A stretch of 64,000 nucleotides of DNA from Acinetobacter portensis (GCF_009372215.1 NZ_LWRV01000080.1:1-64000); one strand, 5' to 3'. Numbered from the stretch's first letter, positions 46,658 through 55,806 are shown. Translations and numbers: made by a program. The notes: a model not told the origin generated them from the letters alone.

Positions 46658-46780
46658 AATTTTGATACAACCAATACCACTAAAGTTGATTCTGTCTATG
46701 CTATGACGTGACTGCGCTGTCATGTATCTTATATAGGCACATGCTATGCTCATTCACGAAGCAAAATAAGAGTTTTTGAA

Positions 46781-47569
46781 ATGGCATTACTTCGAATAGA
46801 AAAAGACAATGGAATTGCAACGGTTTATTTAAACCGCCCAGACAAACGTAATGCAATGAGCTTTGCATTATTAAAAGAGCTTGTAAGCACTGCTGAAAAA
46901 TTTAAAAAAGACCGCTCACTTCGCTGTGTCATTTTAACAGGCGAAGCGCAGGTATTTAGCGCAGGTATAGATCTTGCCGATTTAAACAACCCAAAAAATA
47001 AAGCCTTTGCTGCTTGGGAACTTATAAAACCGGGTCAAAGCCTATTTCAAAAAGCATTCCTTATTTGGCAAGAACTTCCTATTCCTGTCATTAGCGCCAT
47101 AGAAGGTTTTTGCTTTGGGGCTGGTATGCAACTTGCGTTAGCTTCAGATATTCGAGTAGCACATCCAAAAACCCAAATGTCGATTATGGAAAGCCGTTGG
47201 GGTTTAGTTCCAGACATGGGTTTAAGTCGTTCATTAAAAGGATTAATTCGCCTAGATTTAGCCAAAGAATTGACTTTAACCGCGCGTATTTTCGATGCTG
47301 AATATGCCCAAAGCATCGGTTTAGTCACGCATTTAGATGAGTCCCCCTTAACACACGCACAAGCCATTGCAAAAGAAATGATTCAACGCTCACCTGATGC
47401 TTTAACTGCATCTAAACGCGTACTTGATGCTATGGAACATCAACCATCTAAATCTTTACGTTTGGAAAAAATTTGGCAACTCAAATTACTTTTGGGTAAA
47501 AACAGCCAAATTGCACGAAAGAAAGATAAAAGGCCTGAACTTGAATTTTTACCTCGCCAATATAAATAA
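46781..47569 (+). CDS. Crotonase-fold protein (enoyl-CoA hydratase/isomerase family)
   Basis: A 262-residue crotonase-family protein with the CoA oxyanion loops AQVFSAGIDLADL and GFCFGAGMQLALASDIRV. The usual first hydratase glutamate is replaced by Gln (GAGMQL). The second position is Glu in IMESRWGLVPDMG, and an Asp lies eight residues on, an arrangement seen in dienoyl-CoA isomerases. A simple hydratase function is therefore doubtful. It leads a likely operon with the next two genes (25-base gaps). The substrate is unknown. Confidence 0.75.
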   Translation: MALLRIEKDNGIATVYLNRPDKRNAMSFALLKELVSTAEKFKKDRSLRCVILTGEAQVFSAGIDLADLNNPKNKAFAAWELIKPGQSLFQKAFLIWQELPIPVISAIEGFCFGAGMQLALASDIRVAHPKTQMSIMESRWGLVPDMGLSRSLKGLIRLDLAKELTLTARIFDAEYAQSIGLVTHLDESPLTHAQAIAKEMIQRSPDALTASKRVLDAMEHQPSKSLRLEKIWQLKLLLGKNSQIARKKDKRPELEFLPRQYK

Positions 47570-47593
47570 TGGATTAGATACAAAGGATTTGCC

Positions 47594-48463
47594 ATGAGTT
47601 TTAACCACCAAACTAAAGTTGCATTTTTAGGGATGGGATTAATGGGAAGTCGCATGGCATCTCGTTTATTAAATGCAGGCTTTCAAGTTGCTGTTTGGAA
47701 TAGAACATCAGCCGCATGTGATTCACTTGTGGTACAAGGTGCAACAAAACTAGACTTAAAAGATATAGGACAATATCCAATTGTTCTTTCTTGCCTTGCA
47801 GATGATTTTGCCGTTCAAGCTGTTATTGACCAAATTGAAGAGTATTTACAACCCAAACAAGTGATTGTGGATTTCTCAAGTTTATCTGTGGATAAAACTC
47901 AATCGTTAGCAAAACAAGTACAAGCTAAACAAACAACGTGGATTGATTCCCCTGTTTCAGGTGGAACAATGGGGGCTGAACAAGGAACATTGGTCATTTT
48001 TGCAGGTGGCAATGCTCAAGTTATTCAAAATCTTTCAATTATTTATGATGTACTTTCACAACGTGTTACTCGTATGGGGGATACAGGTACAGGTCAAGCA
48101 ACCAAAATTTGCAATCAACTGATTGTGGCAGCAAATAGTACTTTAATTGCTGAAGCTGTTGCCCTTGCATCATTATCTGGTGTAGATACAAGCTTACTTG
48201 CCCCTGCTCTTGCAGGCGGCTTTGCAGACTCAAAACCTTTCCAAATTTTAGCACCGCGTATGGCAACACATACTTTTGAACCCGTGCAATGGAAAGTTCA
48301 AACATTGTCTAAAGATTTAAATAATGCGGTAAAACTTGCTGAGCAATTTAACTTAGAGATTCCTGTGGCAACACATGCACTATCTCAATTGAAAGATCAT
48401 CAAAATAATGGTTTCTCTGAAGCAGATTTAGCCACAGTTATTCAACACGTTGAAGCAAAATAA
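47594..48463 (+). CDS. Beta-hydroxyacid dehydrogenase (tartronate-semialdehyde reductase-like)
   Basis: A 289-residue NAD(P)-dependent 3-hydroxyacid dehydrogenase. AFLGMGLMGSRMASRLL binds the cofactor, DSPVSGGTMGAEQGTL is the substrate loop, and the catalytic Lys lies in GQATKICNQLI. This family includes GlxR (tartronate semialdehyde reductase), GarR, MmsB and glyoxylate-reductase-like enzymes. The downstream hyi gene makes the glyoxylate-tartronate role the most natural guess, but no glyoxylate carboligase is present here. Confidence 0.85.
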   Translation: MSFNHQTKVAFLGMGLMGSRMASRLLNAGFQVAVWNRTSAACDSLVVQGATKLDLKDIGQYPIVLSCLADDFAVQAVIDQIEEYLQPKQVIVDFSSLSVDKTQSLAKQVQAKQTTWIDSPVSGGTMGAEQGTLVIFAGGNAQVIQNLSIIYDVLSQRVTRMGDTGTGQATKICNQLIVAANSTLIAEAVALASLSGVDTSLLAPALAGGFADSKPFQILAPRMATHTFEPVQWKVQTLSKDLNNAVKLAEQFNLEIPVATHALSQLKDHQNNGFSEADLATVIQHVEAK

Positions 48464-48488
48464 AAAACATCAATTAAGGAAAAATCAT

Positions 48489-49268
48489 ATGTCTAAACTC
48501 GCAGTTAATATCTCTATGATTTTCACTGAAGTTCCGCTAATTGAGCGTTTTGCTTTAGCAAAAGAACACGGTTTTAAACATGTCGAAATTCAATTTCCTT
48601 ATGAACTCAGTATTGAAGATATTCAAGATCAGTTAAAACAGCACGATTTAAATATTTGCCTAATTAATGTTCCTGCAGGAGATTTAATGCAAGGAGGTAA
48701 TGGTTTAGCAGGTATCCCCGGCAAAGAAAATGAATTCCATCAAGCTTTAAAACTTGCCATTGAATATGCAACGGCACTTCAAGTTCCAAGTATCAATATT
48801 TTGGCAGGCAAACAGCCATTAGATGCCGACCTTTTACCCTGCTTGAATACACTTGCAAGCAATTTAAAACTCGCATGTCATCTGTTTGCTGAACATCAAA
48901 TTCAGCCCGTTTTTGAAATGATTAATGGCACAGATATGCCAAGGTTTTTAGTACAAAATATTGCCCAAGCACAAGAAATTCTTGAGGCTATTCAAAACCC
49001 AAAATTAAAAATGCAATTCGATTGCTACCATATGGCAATGATGGGTGAAAATGTTTTAGAAGCTTTACAAGAAAATATCGAAAACATTGGTCATATTCAA
49101 TTTGCCGACTGTCCAAATAGACATGAACCCGATACAGCCAATATCACTTATGCAGAAATTTTCAACTGGCTAAAACAAAGTCATTACACAGGTTTTATTG
49201 CCGCAGAATACAGACCTTTACAAAGTTCTACACTTTCTTTTGCATGGAAAAATAAATATTTTGCTTAG
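48489..49268 (+). CDS. hyi: Hydroxypyruvate isomerase-like protein
   Basis: A 259-residue TIM-barrel isomerase of the hydroxypyruvate isomerase / AP-endonuclease-2 family. The metal-binding pattern is seen in VFEMINGTDMPRF and QFDCYHMAMMGENV; HIQFADCPNRHEPDTA follows, and AAEYRPL ends it. The length matches Hyi of E. coli (258). The ATG at 48489 has AAGGA upstream; an ATG at 48450 falls inside the previous gene. Interconverts hydroxypyruvate and tartronate semialdehyde in known relatives. Confidence 0.8.
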   Translation: MSKLAVNISMIFTEVPLIERFALAKEHGFKHVEIQFPYELSIEDIQDQLKQHDLNICLINVPAGDLMQGGNGLAGIPGKENEFHQALKLAIEYATALQVPSINILAGKQPLDADLLPCLNTLASNLKLACHLFAEHQIQPVFEMINGTDMPRFLVQNIAQAQEILEAIQNPKLKMQFDCYHMAMMGENVLEALQENIENIGHIQFADCPNRHEPDTANITYAEIFNWLKQSHYTGFIAAEYRPLQSSTLSFAWKNKYFA

Positions 49269-49294
49269 AGCTTTAAGCCCAAAAATAGTTTTGA

Positions 49295-49323
49295 TTGAAT
49301 TTTAGCTAAAAAACAGCTATATT
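49295..49323 (+). promoter_or_regulatory. Promoter of rsfS
   Basis: -35 TTGAAT (49295-49300), a 17-base spacer and -10 TATATT (49318-49323). Transcription would start near 49330, which places the first ATG at 49329 outside the message and points to the ATG at 49362 as the real start. Confidence 0.6.
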
Positions 49324-49361
49324 AGATCATGCATAATTGTCAGGAAAATATACCTTCTATG

Positions 49362-49760
49362 AATTTAGAACCATCGCCCGGCGCTTCTAATTCTCACGAT
49401 CTCGCAATGAATTCTCAAAGTAAAGACGTACAAGCTTGCTTGAAAGTTGTACGCGAAGCTCTCCTAGATGTAAAAGCAAAAGAAATTGTTGAACTTGATA
49501 TCAGCCTTATTAGCAACGTAGCAGATGCTATTGTTATTGCTAGTGGCACATCAACTCGTCATGTTAAATCACTTGCAAACAACGTAGCTGAAGAAGCACG
49601 TAAAGCTGGTTTCCGCCCGCTTGGTGTTGAAGGTGAACGTGATGCTGAGTGGATTCTTGTTGATCTTGGATTTGTTGTTGTGCATTTAATGCTTCCAACA
49701 GCACGTAAATTCTATGATCTAGAAAACTTATGGCGCGCTACTCCAGAATCTGTAGCATAA
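49362..49760 (+). CDS. rsfS: Ribosome silencing factor
   Basis: A 132-residue RsfS/Iojap protein that binds the large ribosomal subunit (uL14) and blocks subunit joining when nutrients run out. The family body is DISLISNVADAIVIASGTSTRHVKSLA and AGFRPLGVEGERDAEWILVD, with VVVHLMLPTARKFYDLE. An AGGA lies about 13 bases upstream of the ATG at 49362, and the promoter position supports this start. An ATG at 49329 would add 11 residues. An intrinsic terminator follows. Confidence 0.9.
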   Translation, partial: NLEPSPGASNSHDLAMNSQSKDVQACLKVVREALLDVKAKEIVELDISLISNVADAIVIASGTSTRHVKSLANNVAEEARKAGFRPLGVEGERDAEWILVDLGFVVVHLMLPTARKFYDLENLWRATPESVA

Positions 49761-49776
49761 GTTTCATATAGCAAAT

Positions 49777-49805
49777 AAAAAAGCGGCTCAATGGCCGCTT
49801 TTTTA
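49777..49805 (+). terminator. Intrinsic terminator after rsfS
   Basis: The stem AAGCGGC/GCCGCTT, with a 6-base loop and A and T runs, 17 bases past the stop. It also lies 12 bases beyond the stop of the convergent unknown gene, so it can serve both. Confidence 0.88.
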
Positions 49806-49816
49806 TTGCCTGATTT

Positions 49817-50428
49817 TTATAGCAAAGAACTCATTTCTACATTTGGATAAGTCTGCTTAATTTTTTCTTTCAGCTGCGCATAAACATGATCTGCTTTGGG
49901 CGGACCATAATATTCACAATATACTTCATATAATGCCGTAATAAACTTTGCATACATTTCCGTAGGAATGAAATCTAAGAAAACTTTTTCATTGACTTGA
50001 GAATTGGTCAAAATTTCAAAATTTTCATTAATTAATATATTTTGTACATCTATATTAAATTCACCAAAAGTTTTTAAATGAACCGTTTTACAGACCTCTT
50101 GAACAAAATACATAAATGCTTCATAGGTTTGCTTAGATAAAGTGACATTGTTTAAAGCTGAAGATTTCACAGGATTCATCAGCACTTCTTTTTCAATTAT
50201 TGCTAATTCACCTAAAACTTTCTTCAAAATGTCTTTTTTAAAGAAGCGCAACTCATCTGTATTGCATATTTCGGTCAGAAACTTATTGAGAACAAAAGGA
50301 GGTTGATTACCGTATTCATCTTCCCAATAACTTAAAACTCTTTGCAATGAAGTTTCGTTCATATAAGCACTTAGCCCACGACCTATTGCTTCTCTTTTTT
50401 GTTTAATGCTCAATAATTCGCTCGACAT
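49817..50428 (-). CDS. Conserved protein of unknown function behind amtB
   Basis: 203 residues, mostly helical, without signal peptide or membrane segment. I do not recognise a domain. Features that stand out are SIKQKREAIGRGLSAYMNET at the N-terminus and the acid- and lysine-rich C-terminal half. The ATG has a strong AAGGAG (50435-50440 region on the minus strand) that overlaps the amtB stop, giving an 11-base gap and probable translational coupling. Its place after a nitrogen-regulated transporter suggests a nitrogen-related role, by context only. Confidence 0.75.
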   Translation of the reverse strand: MSSELLSIKQKREAIGRGLSAYMNETSLQRVLSYWEDEYGNQPPFVLNKFLTEICNTDELRFFKKDILKKVLGELAIIEKEVLMNPVKSSALNNVTLSKQTYEAFMYFVQEVCKTVHLKTFGEFNIDVQNILINENFEILTNSQVNEKVFLDFIPTEMYAKFITALYEVYCEYYGPPKADHVYAQLKEKIKQTYPNVEMSSLL

Positions 50429-50439
50429 TTTTCAGCTCC

Positions 50440-51774
50440 TTAATGGCGTTTATTTATATGGTCTGTTTCAAACGTCACATCTTTTTGAAACTCGGGATAA
50501 GATAATTCTGCATGTTCTGTATAGTCTAAGCCGCGTTGTTCATGCTGCTTATCTACACGTAAGCCACCTAGCACGCTATTTAAAATTTTAAATACGATAT
50601 ATGCAACACCAAAACCCCAAGCAAATGCAGACACCACGCCCAAAGCTTGAACAATTAAAATATCTGAATTAAACATGTTATTTTCTAAGAACAATCCTGC
50701 TGCAATAGTCCCCCAAGCACCACAAAAACCATGAACTGTAACTGCATCTACAACATCATCTAAGCGTAATTTTTCCATTAAATATGGCATTGTGCTGACC
50801 ACTAACCCTGCACAAGCACCTGTAATAACAGCAAATAACGGTGTCATCGATGCACAACCTGCGGTAATAGCAACAAGTCCACCTAAAGATGCATTAATGG
50901 TTGTTTTCATTAAAATGGCTTTACCACGCACTAATGCATAAATCATATAAGTTACGGCTGCGGCACATGCTGCCAAGTGTGTATTTAATGCAATACGACC
51001 AATGCTCACATTGGCATTAATGGTTGAGCCTGCGTTAAAACCAAACCATGCAAGCCATAAAATAAAACCACCCAATGCCACCAAAGGCATGTTATGTCCT
51101 GCTAAATAGTGACTTTGCCCATTTTTACCAAAACGGCCTAAACGTGGACCTAAAACTATAATTCCTGCAAAAGCGACCCATCCCCCCATTGAATGCACTA
51201 CTGTTGATCCTGCAAAATCAATAAAGCCGAGTTGCTTTAACCACCCCTCACCGTTGAATAAGCCACCCCATGCCCAGCTACCAAAAATTGGATAAATAAA
51301 GCCAGATACCACAGCAGCACTCACGACATAAGCAACAAAGTGAATCCGCTCTGCCATTGCACCACTTGCAATTGTGGTTGCTGTTGCAGCAAACATCATT
51401 TGAAAGAAGAGTAAATTCCAGTTCCAATCATCTAAATCATTTGGAGCAAAATGGCTGAATCCAAACCATCCTGTACCATTCACACCAAACATTAAACCAA
51501 AACCAACTAACCAGAAAACTAAGCCACCAAGGCAAGCATCCATATAGTTTTTCATTAAAACATTCACTGTATTTTTACTTCGTACAGAGCCACTTTCTAC
51601 AAGTGCAAAGCCTGCCTGCATAAAGAATACTAAAATCCCCCCCAAGATCACCCAAACACTATCAAGTGAAATTCGTATTTCTTGAATGTTTTTTGCTGTT
51701 GTTAGCGTTTCGTCAGCCCAAGCAGTTGAACACATTGCTAAAAGTAGCAATGCCAAATAGTTTATTTTTTTCAT
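50440..51774 (-). CDS. amtB: Ammonium transporter
   Basis: A 444-residue Amt/Mep/Rh-family channel for ammonium in the inner membrane. A cleavable-looking N-terminal signal (ending AWADE) is followed by 11 membrane helices. FMQAGFALVESGSVRSKNTVNV, DFAGSTVVHSMGGWVAF (with the first pore His) and VHGFCGAWGTIAAGLF (second pore His) are family hallmarks. The ATG at 51774 has GGGGGA nearby; a TTG at 51780 is the alternative. No glnK gene lies beside it, unlike the common glnK-amtB arrangement. Confidence 0.95.
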   Translation of the reverse strand: MKKINYLALLLLAMCSTAWADETLTTAKNIQEIRISLDSVWVILGGILVFFMQAGFALVESGSVRSKNTVNVLMKNYMDACLGGLVFWLVGFGLMFGVNGTGWFGFSHFAPNDLDDWNWNLLFFQMMFAATATTIASGAMAERIHFVAYVVSAAVVSGFIYPIFGSWAWGGLFNGEGWLKQLGFIDFAGSTVVHSMGGWVAFAGIIVLGPRLGRFGKNGQSHYLAGHNMPLVALGGFILWLAWFGFNAGSTINANVSIGRIALNTHLAACAAAVTYMIYALVRGKAILMKTTINASLGGLVAITAGCASMTPLFAVITGACAGLVVSTMPYLMEKLRLDDVVDAVTVHGFCGAWGTIAAGLFLENNMFNSDILIVQALGVVSAFAWGFGVAYIVFKILNSVLGGLRVDKQHEQRGLDYTEHAELSYPEFQKDVTFETDHINKRH

Positions 51775-51803
51775 GCACAATCCCCCAAGATTGAAGCATA
51801 AAA

Positions 51804-51821
51804 TTGCAACAACTGTGCCAA
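51804..51821 (-). promoter_or_regulatory. Sigma-54 promoter of amtB
   Basis: Minus-strand TTGGCACAGTTGTTGCAA (51821-51804) fits the RpoN consensus TGGCAC-N5-TTGCA exactly, with GG and GC ten bases apart. Transcription would begin about 12 bases beyond the GC, near 51794, 20 bases before the ATG. Confidence 0.9.
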
Positions 51822-51863
51822 GTTATTCGGCTATTTTTCACTCTCATTAAAGTCATAAATTCA

Positions 51864-51880
51864 TGCACTATTTTAGTGTT
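51864..51880. promoter_or_regulatory. NtrC-like binding site upstream of amtB
   Basis: TGCACTATTTTAGTGTT contains the dyad CACTA-TTT-TAGTG. It resembles the NtrC consensus TGCAC-N7-GTGCA, matching on the left half and GTG of the right. It lies about 45-60 bases upstream of the sigma-54 promoter. Confidence 0.5.
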
Positions 51881-51947
51881 TTTATGATGATGTCTTTTCT
51901 TTACCCAAAGTTTTTATTCAAAATTTCACAAAATTATTCTCAAGATA

Positions 51948-51957
51948 TGCACTATTT
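51948..51957. promoter_or_regulatory. Second NtrC-like half-site
   Basis: TGCACTATTT repeats the first ten bases of the site at 51864, exactly 84 bases away (eight helical turns). Only the left half is conserved. A tandem pair at this distance is the usual layout of an NtrC enhancer. Confidence 0.4.
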
Positions 51958-52088
51958 AAAATCACATTTATTTTTGCGCATCAATAATATGCAGCTTATC
52001 TATTTCACCTTTTAATCTAAGCTTTTTAAGCTCAAATCATCTTCATAAAAAAAATTAAATACTAAAACTTGTTTTAATTAACCCAAAT

Positions 52089-52115
52089 AAAAAACCACCT
52101 CGAAAGGTGGTTTTT
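52089..52115 (-). terminator. Intrinsic terminator after the pnt operon
   Basis: The stem AAAAACCACCT/AGGTGGTTTTT with a CGAA loop lies about 50 bases beyond the pntB stop. Confidence 0.85.
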
Positions 52116-52165
52116 ATGCTCCAAATTCCCCTCTTTATAAAAGAAGGGCTGGAAAGATTTTCGGA

Positions 52166-53608
52166 TTAGTGACCATTGCCATTAATGGCTTTTGTCATAT
52201 CTTCAACAACTTTTTTCGCATCACCAAAAATCATCATGGTTTTATCATTATAGAACAAGTCGTTATCTAAACCCGCATAACCTGTTGCCATAGAACGCTT
52301 GATCACCATAATTGTGCGTGCTTTATGTGCTTCCAAAATTGGCATGCCATAAATTGGGGAGCTTGGATCGTCTTTTGCCGCAGGGTTTACAACGTCATTT
52401 GCACCAATCACAAGCACCACATCTGTTGCAGGAAAATCAGAGTTGATTTCATCCATCTCCAAGATGTCTTCATAAGGGACGTCTGCTTCTGCAAGTAATA
52501 CGTTCATATGACCCGGCATACGACCTGCCACTGGGTGAATGGCAAAACGAACAGTTACACCCTGCTCTTTTAAGATGTTCGCTAGTTCTTTTACCGCATT
52601 TTGTGCACGACCTTGCGCCATACCATAACCTGGTACAATCACAACGCTGTCAGCATTTGACATTAAGAAACCTGCATCATCTGCTGAACCTGAACGATGG
52701 TTGCGTGGTGCTTTATCTCCTACTGCAACTACAGGTGCAGCACCGCCCATCGCACCACCAAATAATACATTGATGATTGAACGGTTCATCGCTTTACACA
52801 TGATGTAAGACAGAATCGCACCTGAAGAACCCACAAGCGAACCTGCAACGATCAACATATTGTTTTCTAATGTGAAACCAATACCTGCTGCGGCCCAACC
52901 TGAAAATGAATTGAGAAGTGAGACAACCACAGGCATATCACCACCACCTACAGGTGCAATCCAAACCCAACCAAATGCAAGTGCAAGACCTGTCATTGCC
53001 CAGAAAGAAGTCATATTTCCTGTTAAAAAGAAATGTACACCAAAGCCGAGCATTGCAATGAAGATTAATGCTTGAACAGGTTTAACCCATACACCTGAAA
53101 TGGTTTTTGCCCATTTTTTTGCTGCTAATTTACCGTATGCAAATACAGAAGCAGTAAAAGTAATTGCACCCACAAAACATCCTACGAATAATTCAAACAA
53201 ATGAACTTTGCTCATTTCGTGGAAATTCACACCATTCGCTTGTAGTAAACCAACATCTAATTCAGCTAATTTATTGTTGTGAATAATGGCTGCAACAGCA
53301 ATAAGCACCGCAGCTAAACCAACCAATGAATGCATTAACGCAACTGTTTCTGGCATTTGTGTCATTGGAACAGTACGTGCGCGAGCAATACCTACAATTG
53401 CACCTAGTACCATTGCACCAATAATCATCCAAACCACAGGGTTTTCAGCCACAAAAAATGTGGTGAGCACAGCAATTGCCATTGCAATCATGCCATAGCG
53501 ATTTCCTGCAATAGCAGTTTTAGGACCAGATAAACCACGTAAAGTTAAGATAAAAAGTACGGCGCCAATCAGATAAAACCAATCTGCATAGTCTCGAATA
53601 AAATCCAT
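52166..53608 (-). CDS. pntB: NAD(P) transhydrogenase beta subunit
   Basis: A 480-residue beta subunit of the proton-pumping transhydrogenase. Eight or nine membrane helices are followed by a soluble NADP(H)-binding domain (dIII) with VPGYGMAQGRAQNAV, HPVAGRMPGHMNVLLAEADV and ANDVVNPAAKDDPSSPIYGMP. The complex uses the proton gradient to make NADPH from NADH. Three bases separate it from the pntAB gene. Confidence 0.96.
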   Translation of the reverse strand: MDFIRDYADWFYLIGAVLFILTLRGLSGPKTAIAGNRYGMIAMAIAVLTTFFVAENPVVWMIIGAMVLGAIVGIARARTVPMTQMPETVALMHSLVGLAAVLIAVAAIIHNNKLAELDVGLLQANGVNFHEMSKVHLFELFVGCFVGAITFTASVFAYGKLAAKKWAKTISGVWVKPVQALIFIAMLGFGVHFFLTGNMTSFWAMTGLALAFGWVWIAPVGGGDMPVVVSLLNSFSGWAAAGIGFTLENNMLIVAGSLVGSSGAILSYIMCKAMNRSIINVLFGGAMGGAAPVVAVGDKAPRNHRSGSADDAGFLMSNADSVVIVPGYGMAQGRAQNAVKELANILKEQGVTVRFAIHPVAGRMPGHMNVLLAEADVPYEDILEMDEINSDFPATDVVLVIGANDVVNPAAKDDPSSPIYGMPILEAHKARTIMVIKRSMATGYAGLDNDLFYNDKTMMIFGDAKKVVEDMTKAINGNGH

Positions 53609-53611
53609 GTC

Positions 53612-53935
53612 TTAACCCTCTTTTTTCTTTTGCTTTGGTTTAAACATTTCAAGCATTCGCGCAGTTACCGCAAAGCCACCGAAAATATTGATGCTTGCTA
53701 AGAAAACAGCAATTGCGCCTAAAACACTGACTACATTAATTGTTTGGAAATCGACACTACCTTCCACACCAACCATAGGCAAGCCAACCGTTTGAATCAT
53801 GGCCCCCACAATTATGATTGATGAAAGTGCATTTGTTACAGCCATTAAAGGCGTATGTAATGCAGGTGTAACACCCCAAACCACGTAGTAACCAACAAAA
53901 ATGGCTAAGACAAAAATTGTAATAGTTTCAACCAT
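53612..53935 (-). CDS. pntAB: NAD(P) transhydrogenase alpha subunit 2 (membrane part)
   Basis: A 107-residue protein with three membrane helices (residues 4-22, 31-51 and 67-87). It is the dII part of the alpha subunit, encoded as a separate gene in the three-gene (pntAA-pntAB-pntB) layout seen in Rhodospirillum and Acinetobacter; E. coli carries it fused in PntA. Confidence 0.92.
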   Translation of the reverse strand: MVETITIFVLAIFVGYYVVWGVTPALHTPLMAVTNALSSIIIVGAMIQTVGLPMVGVEGSVDFQTINVVSVLGAIAVFLASINIFGGFAVTARMLEMFKPKQKKKEG

Positions 53936-53946
53936 GAAAATTCTCC

Positions 53947-55074
53947 TTAACCACGTTTGAACAGCAATTCGCTGCCATGAGTCACGAGTAATGCTTTTTG
54001 AATTTCATCTTCTTGATTAATGACAAAGTTTTTTTCTGCATCAAAAAGTGTTTCAACAAAATTGTAAACATTACGTGCGTATAGCGCAGATGCTTCCGTT
54101 GCAACAGTTGCAGGAATATTAGGAACACCTAAAATTTTCACGCCATTTTCTGTAACAGTTGTTTCACCACAAACTGAACCTTCTACATTGCCACCTGTTT
54201 CAACAGCCATATCTAAAATGACTGAACCTGGTTTCATTTTGGCAACGGTTTCCGCTTGAATTAATCGAGGTGCATCACGACCCGGTAAAAGCGCAGTGGT
54301 AATCACGATATCTGCATTAGAGACAGCCTTATCGACAATTGCAGCTTGATCACGAATATATTCTTCACCCGGCATCCAGCCATAACCATTTTTTGCAGCA
54401 TCTGCAGCTTTTTGTTGTTCTTCGGCAGACATTGGAACGTCTAACCATTTACCGCCTAAAGATTCCACTTGGTCTTTTGCCGTTGGGCGTAAATCTGTTG
54501 CTTCAACAATCGCACCTAAGCGTTTTGCCGTTGCAATGGCTTGTAAGCCTGCAACGCCCACGCCCATAATGACCACGCGCGCAGGTTTTACTGTACCTGC
54601 TGCAGTCATGAGCATGGGGAACATACGTTGATATTCTGTAGCAGCCAAAAGCACAGACTTATAACCAGATAAGTTTGCTTGAGATGACAACACATCCATG
54701 TTTTGCGCACGAGATAATGTTCGAGGCAACAGCTCTAATGCAAAAGCAGAAACTTGTTTCGCTGCAAATTGATCCAATTCTGTATTACGGTAAGGATCAA
54801 ACATTGCAACAACAGTTGAGTGTGGCGCTAACTTTTGAATTTCGTCACCTTTAGGCGCACGAACTTTCAAAATAATCTGACTGCCTGTATAGGCATCATC
54901 TACAATTTTTGCCCCAACTTGTTCAAAAGCACTATTAATATATGCTGCTTTCACACCTGCATTTCGTTCAATAACGACTGAATGTCCTGCACCAATCAAC
55001 TTTTTTACAGTCTCTGGCGTAGCGGCAATTCGGTTTTCACCGACAATCGTTTCTGCTGGAATTCCTATCTGCAT
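53947..55074 (-). CDS. pntAA: NAD(P) transhydrogenase alpha subunit 1 (NAD-binding part)
   Basis: 375 residues from the ATG at 55074 (GAGGG seven bases upstream; an ATG two codons earlier overlaps that GAGGG). The alanine-dehydrogenase-like N-terminal [20 protein letters not shown] is followed by [21 protein letters not shown], the NAD-binding glycine loop, and by [12 protein letters not shown]. It is the dI domain that oxidises NADH. Confidence 0.95.
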   Translation of the reverse strand: MQIGIPAETIVGENRIAATPETVKKLIGAGHSVVIERNAGVKAAYINSAFEQVGAKIVDDAYTGSQIILKVRAPKGDEIQKLAPHSTVVAMFDPYRNTELDQFAAKQVSAFALELLPRTLSRAQNMDVLSSQANLSGYKSVLLAATEYQRMFPMLMTAAGTVKPARVVIMGVGVAGLQAIATAKRLGAIVEATDLRPTAKDQVESLGGKWLDVPMSAEEQQKAADAAKNGYGWMPGEEYIRDQAAIVDKAVSNADIVITTALLPGRDAPRLIQAETVAKMKPGSVILDMAVETGGNVEGSVCGETTVTENGVKILGVPNIPATVATEASALYARNVYNFVETLFDAEKNFVINQEDEIQKALLVTHGSELLFKRG

Positions 55075-55806
55075 GAGCATCCCTCAAGCTAATTTTCCTT
55101 TAGTAAACACTGCAAATATGCAGCATTCCCCACAAGATATAATTTCTTTGCTTTTTTGGATTCTAATGAAAGTTTTTTAAATTACTACCTACTATTTATT
55201 TAATAAATATAGGAAATTTGAACTGACAATTCATAAAAAAAATAATGCTATTTTATAAACAACATGCATTTACTGAAGTGAAAATCTTATTTTTTATGTA
55301 CTATTTTCAACCATTTTTACATTTAAGATATGAAGATTAACGGAATACGATGCTTATTTTTTTAGCTTAAAATTTAGACTGGAATTTCTGACAGAAAAGA
55401 TCAACTTTTCAATAATTTTTTATTCTTTAAAATTTCTAACAACGATAGCCTTTTTATAGGTTTTTGTAGCACAATTTTTAATGGCATTGACTTAACTGAC
55501 ATTGTTTTATTTTTAAACAACACAAAAGAAATAGATTTAATTCAGTTTAATTTTGCATTATTAAATTCATAAAATTAAGAAGTATTTCTATAGTTAAAAG
55601 ACAATGAAATTCAATTTATATTCCACACATCTAATGATTTAATGCTTTTGATAAATCTAAATGTTTCAAAAAATATATATTTAATCATTTAGACAATTTA
55701 TAACGTTTCATTTATTGCACTCTTTTTGTGCACTCATAATTCCTAGAAAGATTTCATGCTTAACGTTTCATTCCAAGATGTTCTTGGTTCCATCATTATT
55801 TTGCAT
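55075..55806. other. Long A+T-rich intergenic region, no gene found
   Basis: About 730 bases between pntAA and the EamA gene with no ORF of useful size on either strand. It has an inverted repeat CTGCA-AATA-TGCAG at 55110-55123 near the pnt start. TAACGTTTCATT occurs at 55701-55712 and again at 55761-55772, exactly 60 bases apart. A 15-base perfect dyad is at 55773-55787. No riboswitch or small RNA with a clear terminator was seen. Confidence 0.5.
55773..55787. promoter_or_regulatory. 15-bp dyad CCAAGA-TGT-TCTTGG, operator candidate
   Basis: A perfect 6-3-6 inverted repeat about 20 bases upstream of the -35 of the EamA gene, adjoining one copy of the TAACGTTTCATT repeat. The arrangement suits a regulator binding site, but the regulator is unknown. 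Confidence 0.4.

Larger units (their letters stand above)
51775..52088. other. Regulatory interval upstream of amtB
   Basis: About 310 bases with no gene. Apart from the sigma-54 promoter and the two NtrC-like sites there is a long A+T-rich stretch (51881-52088) with no recognised element, ending at the pnt terminator. Confidence 0.6.

Noticed and set aside
47047..47367. 106-codon minus-strand frame opposite the crotonase gene
   Set aside because: Antisense of a gene with family motifs and without a start region of its own.
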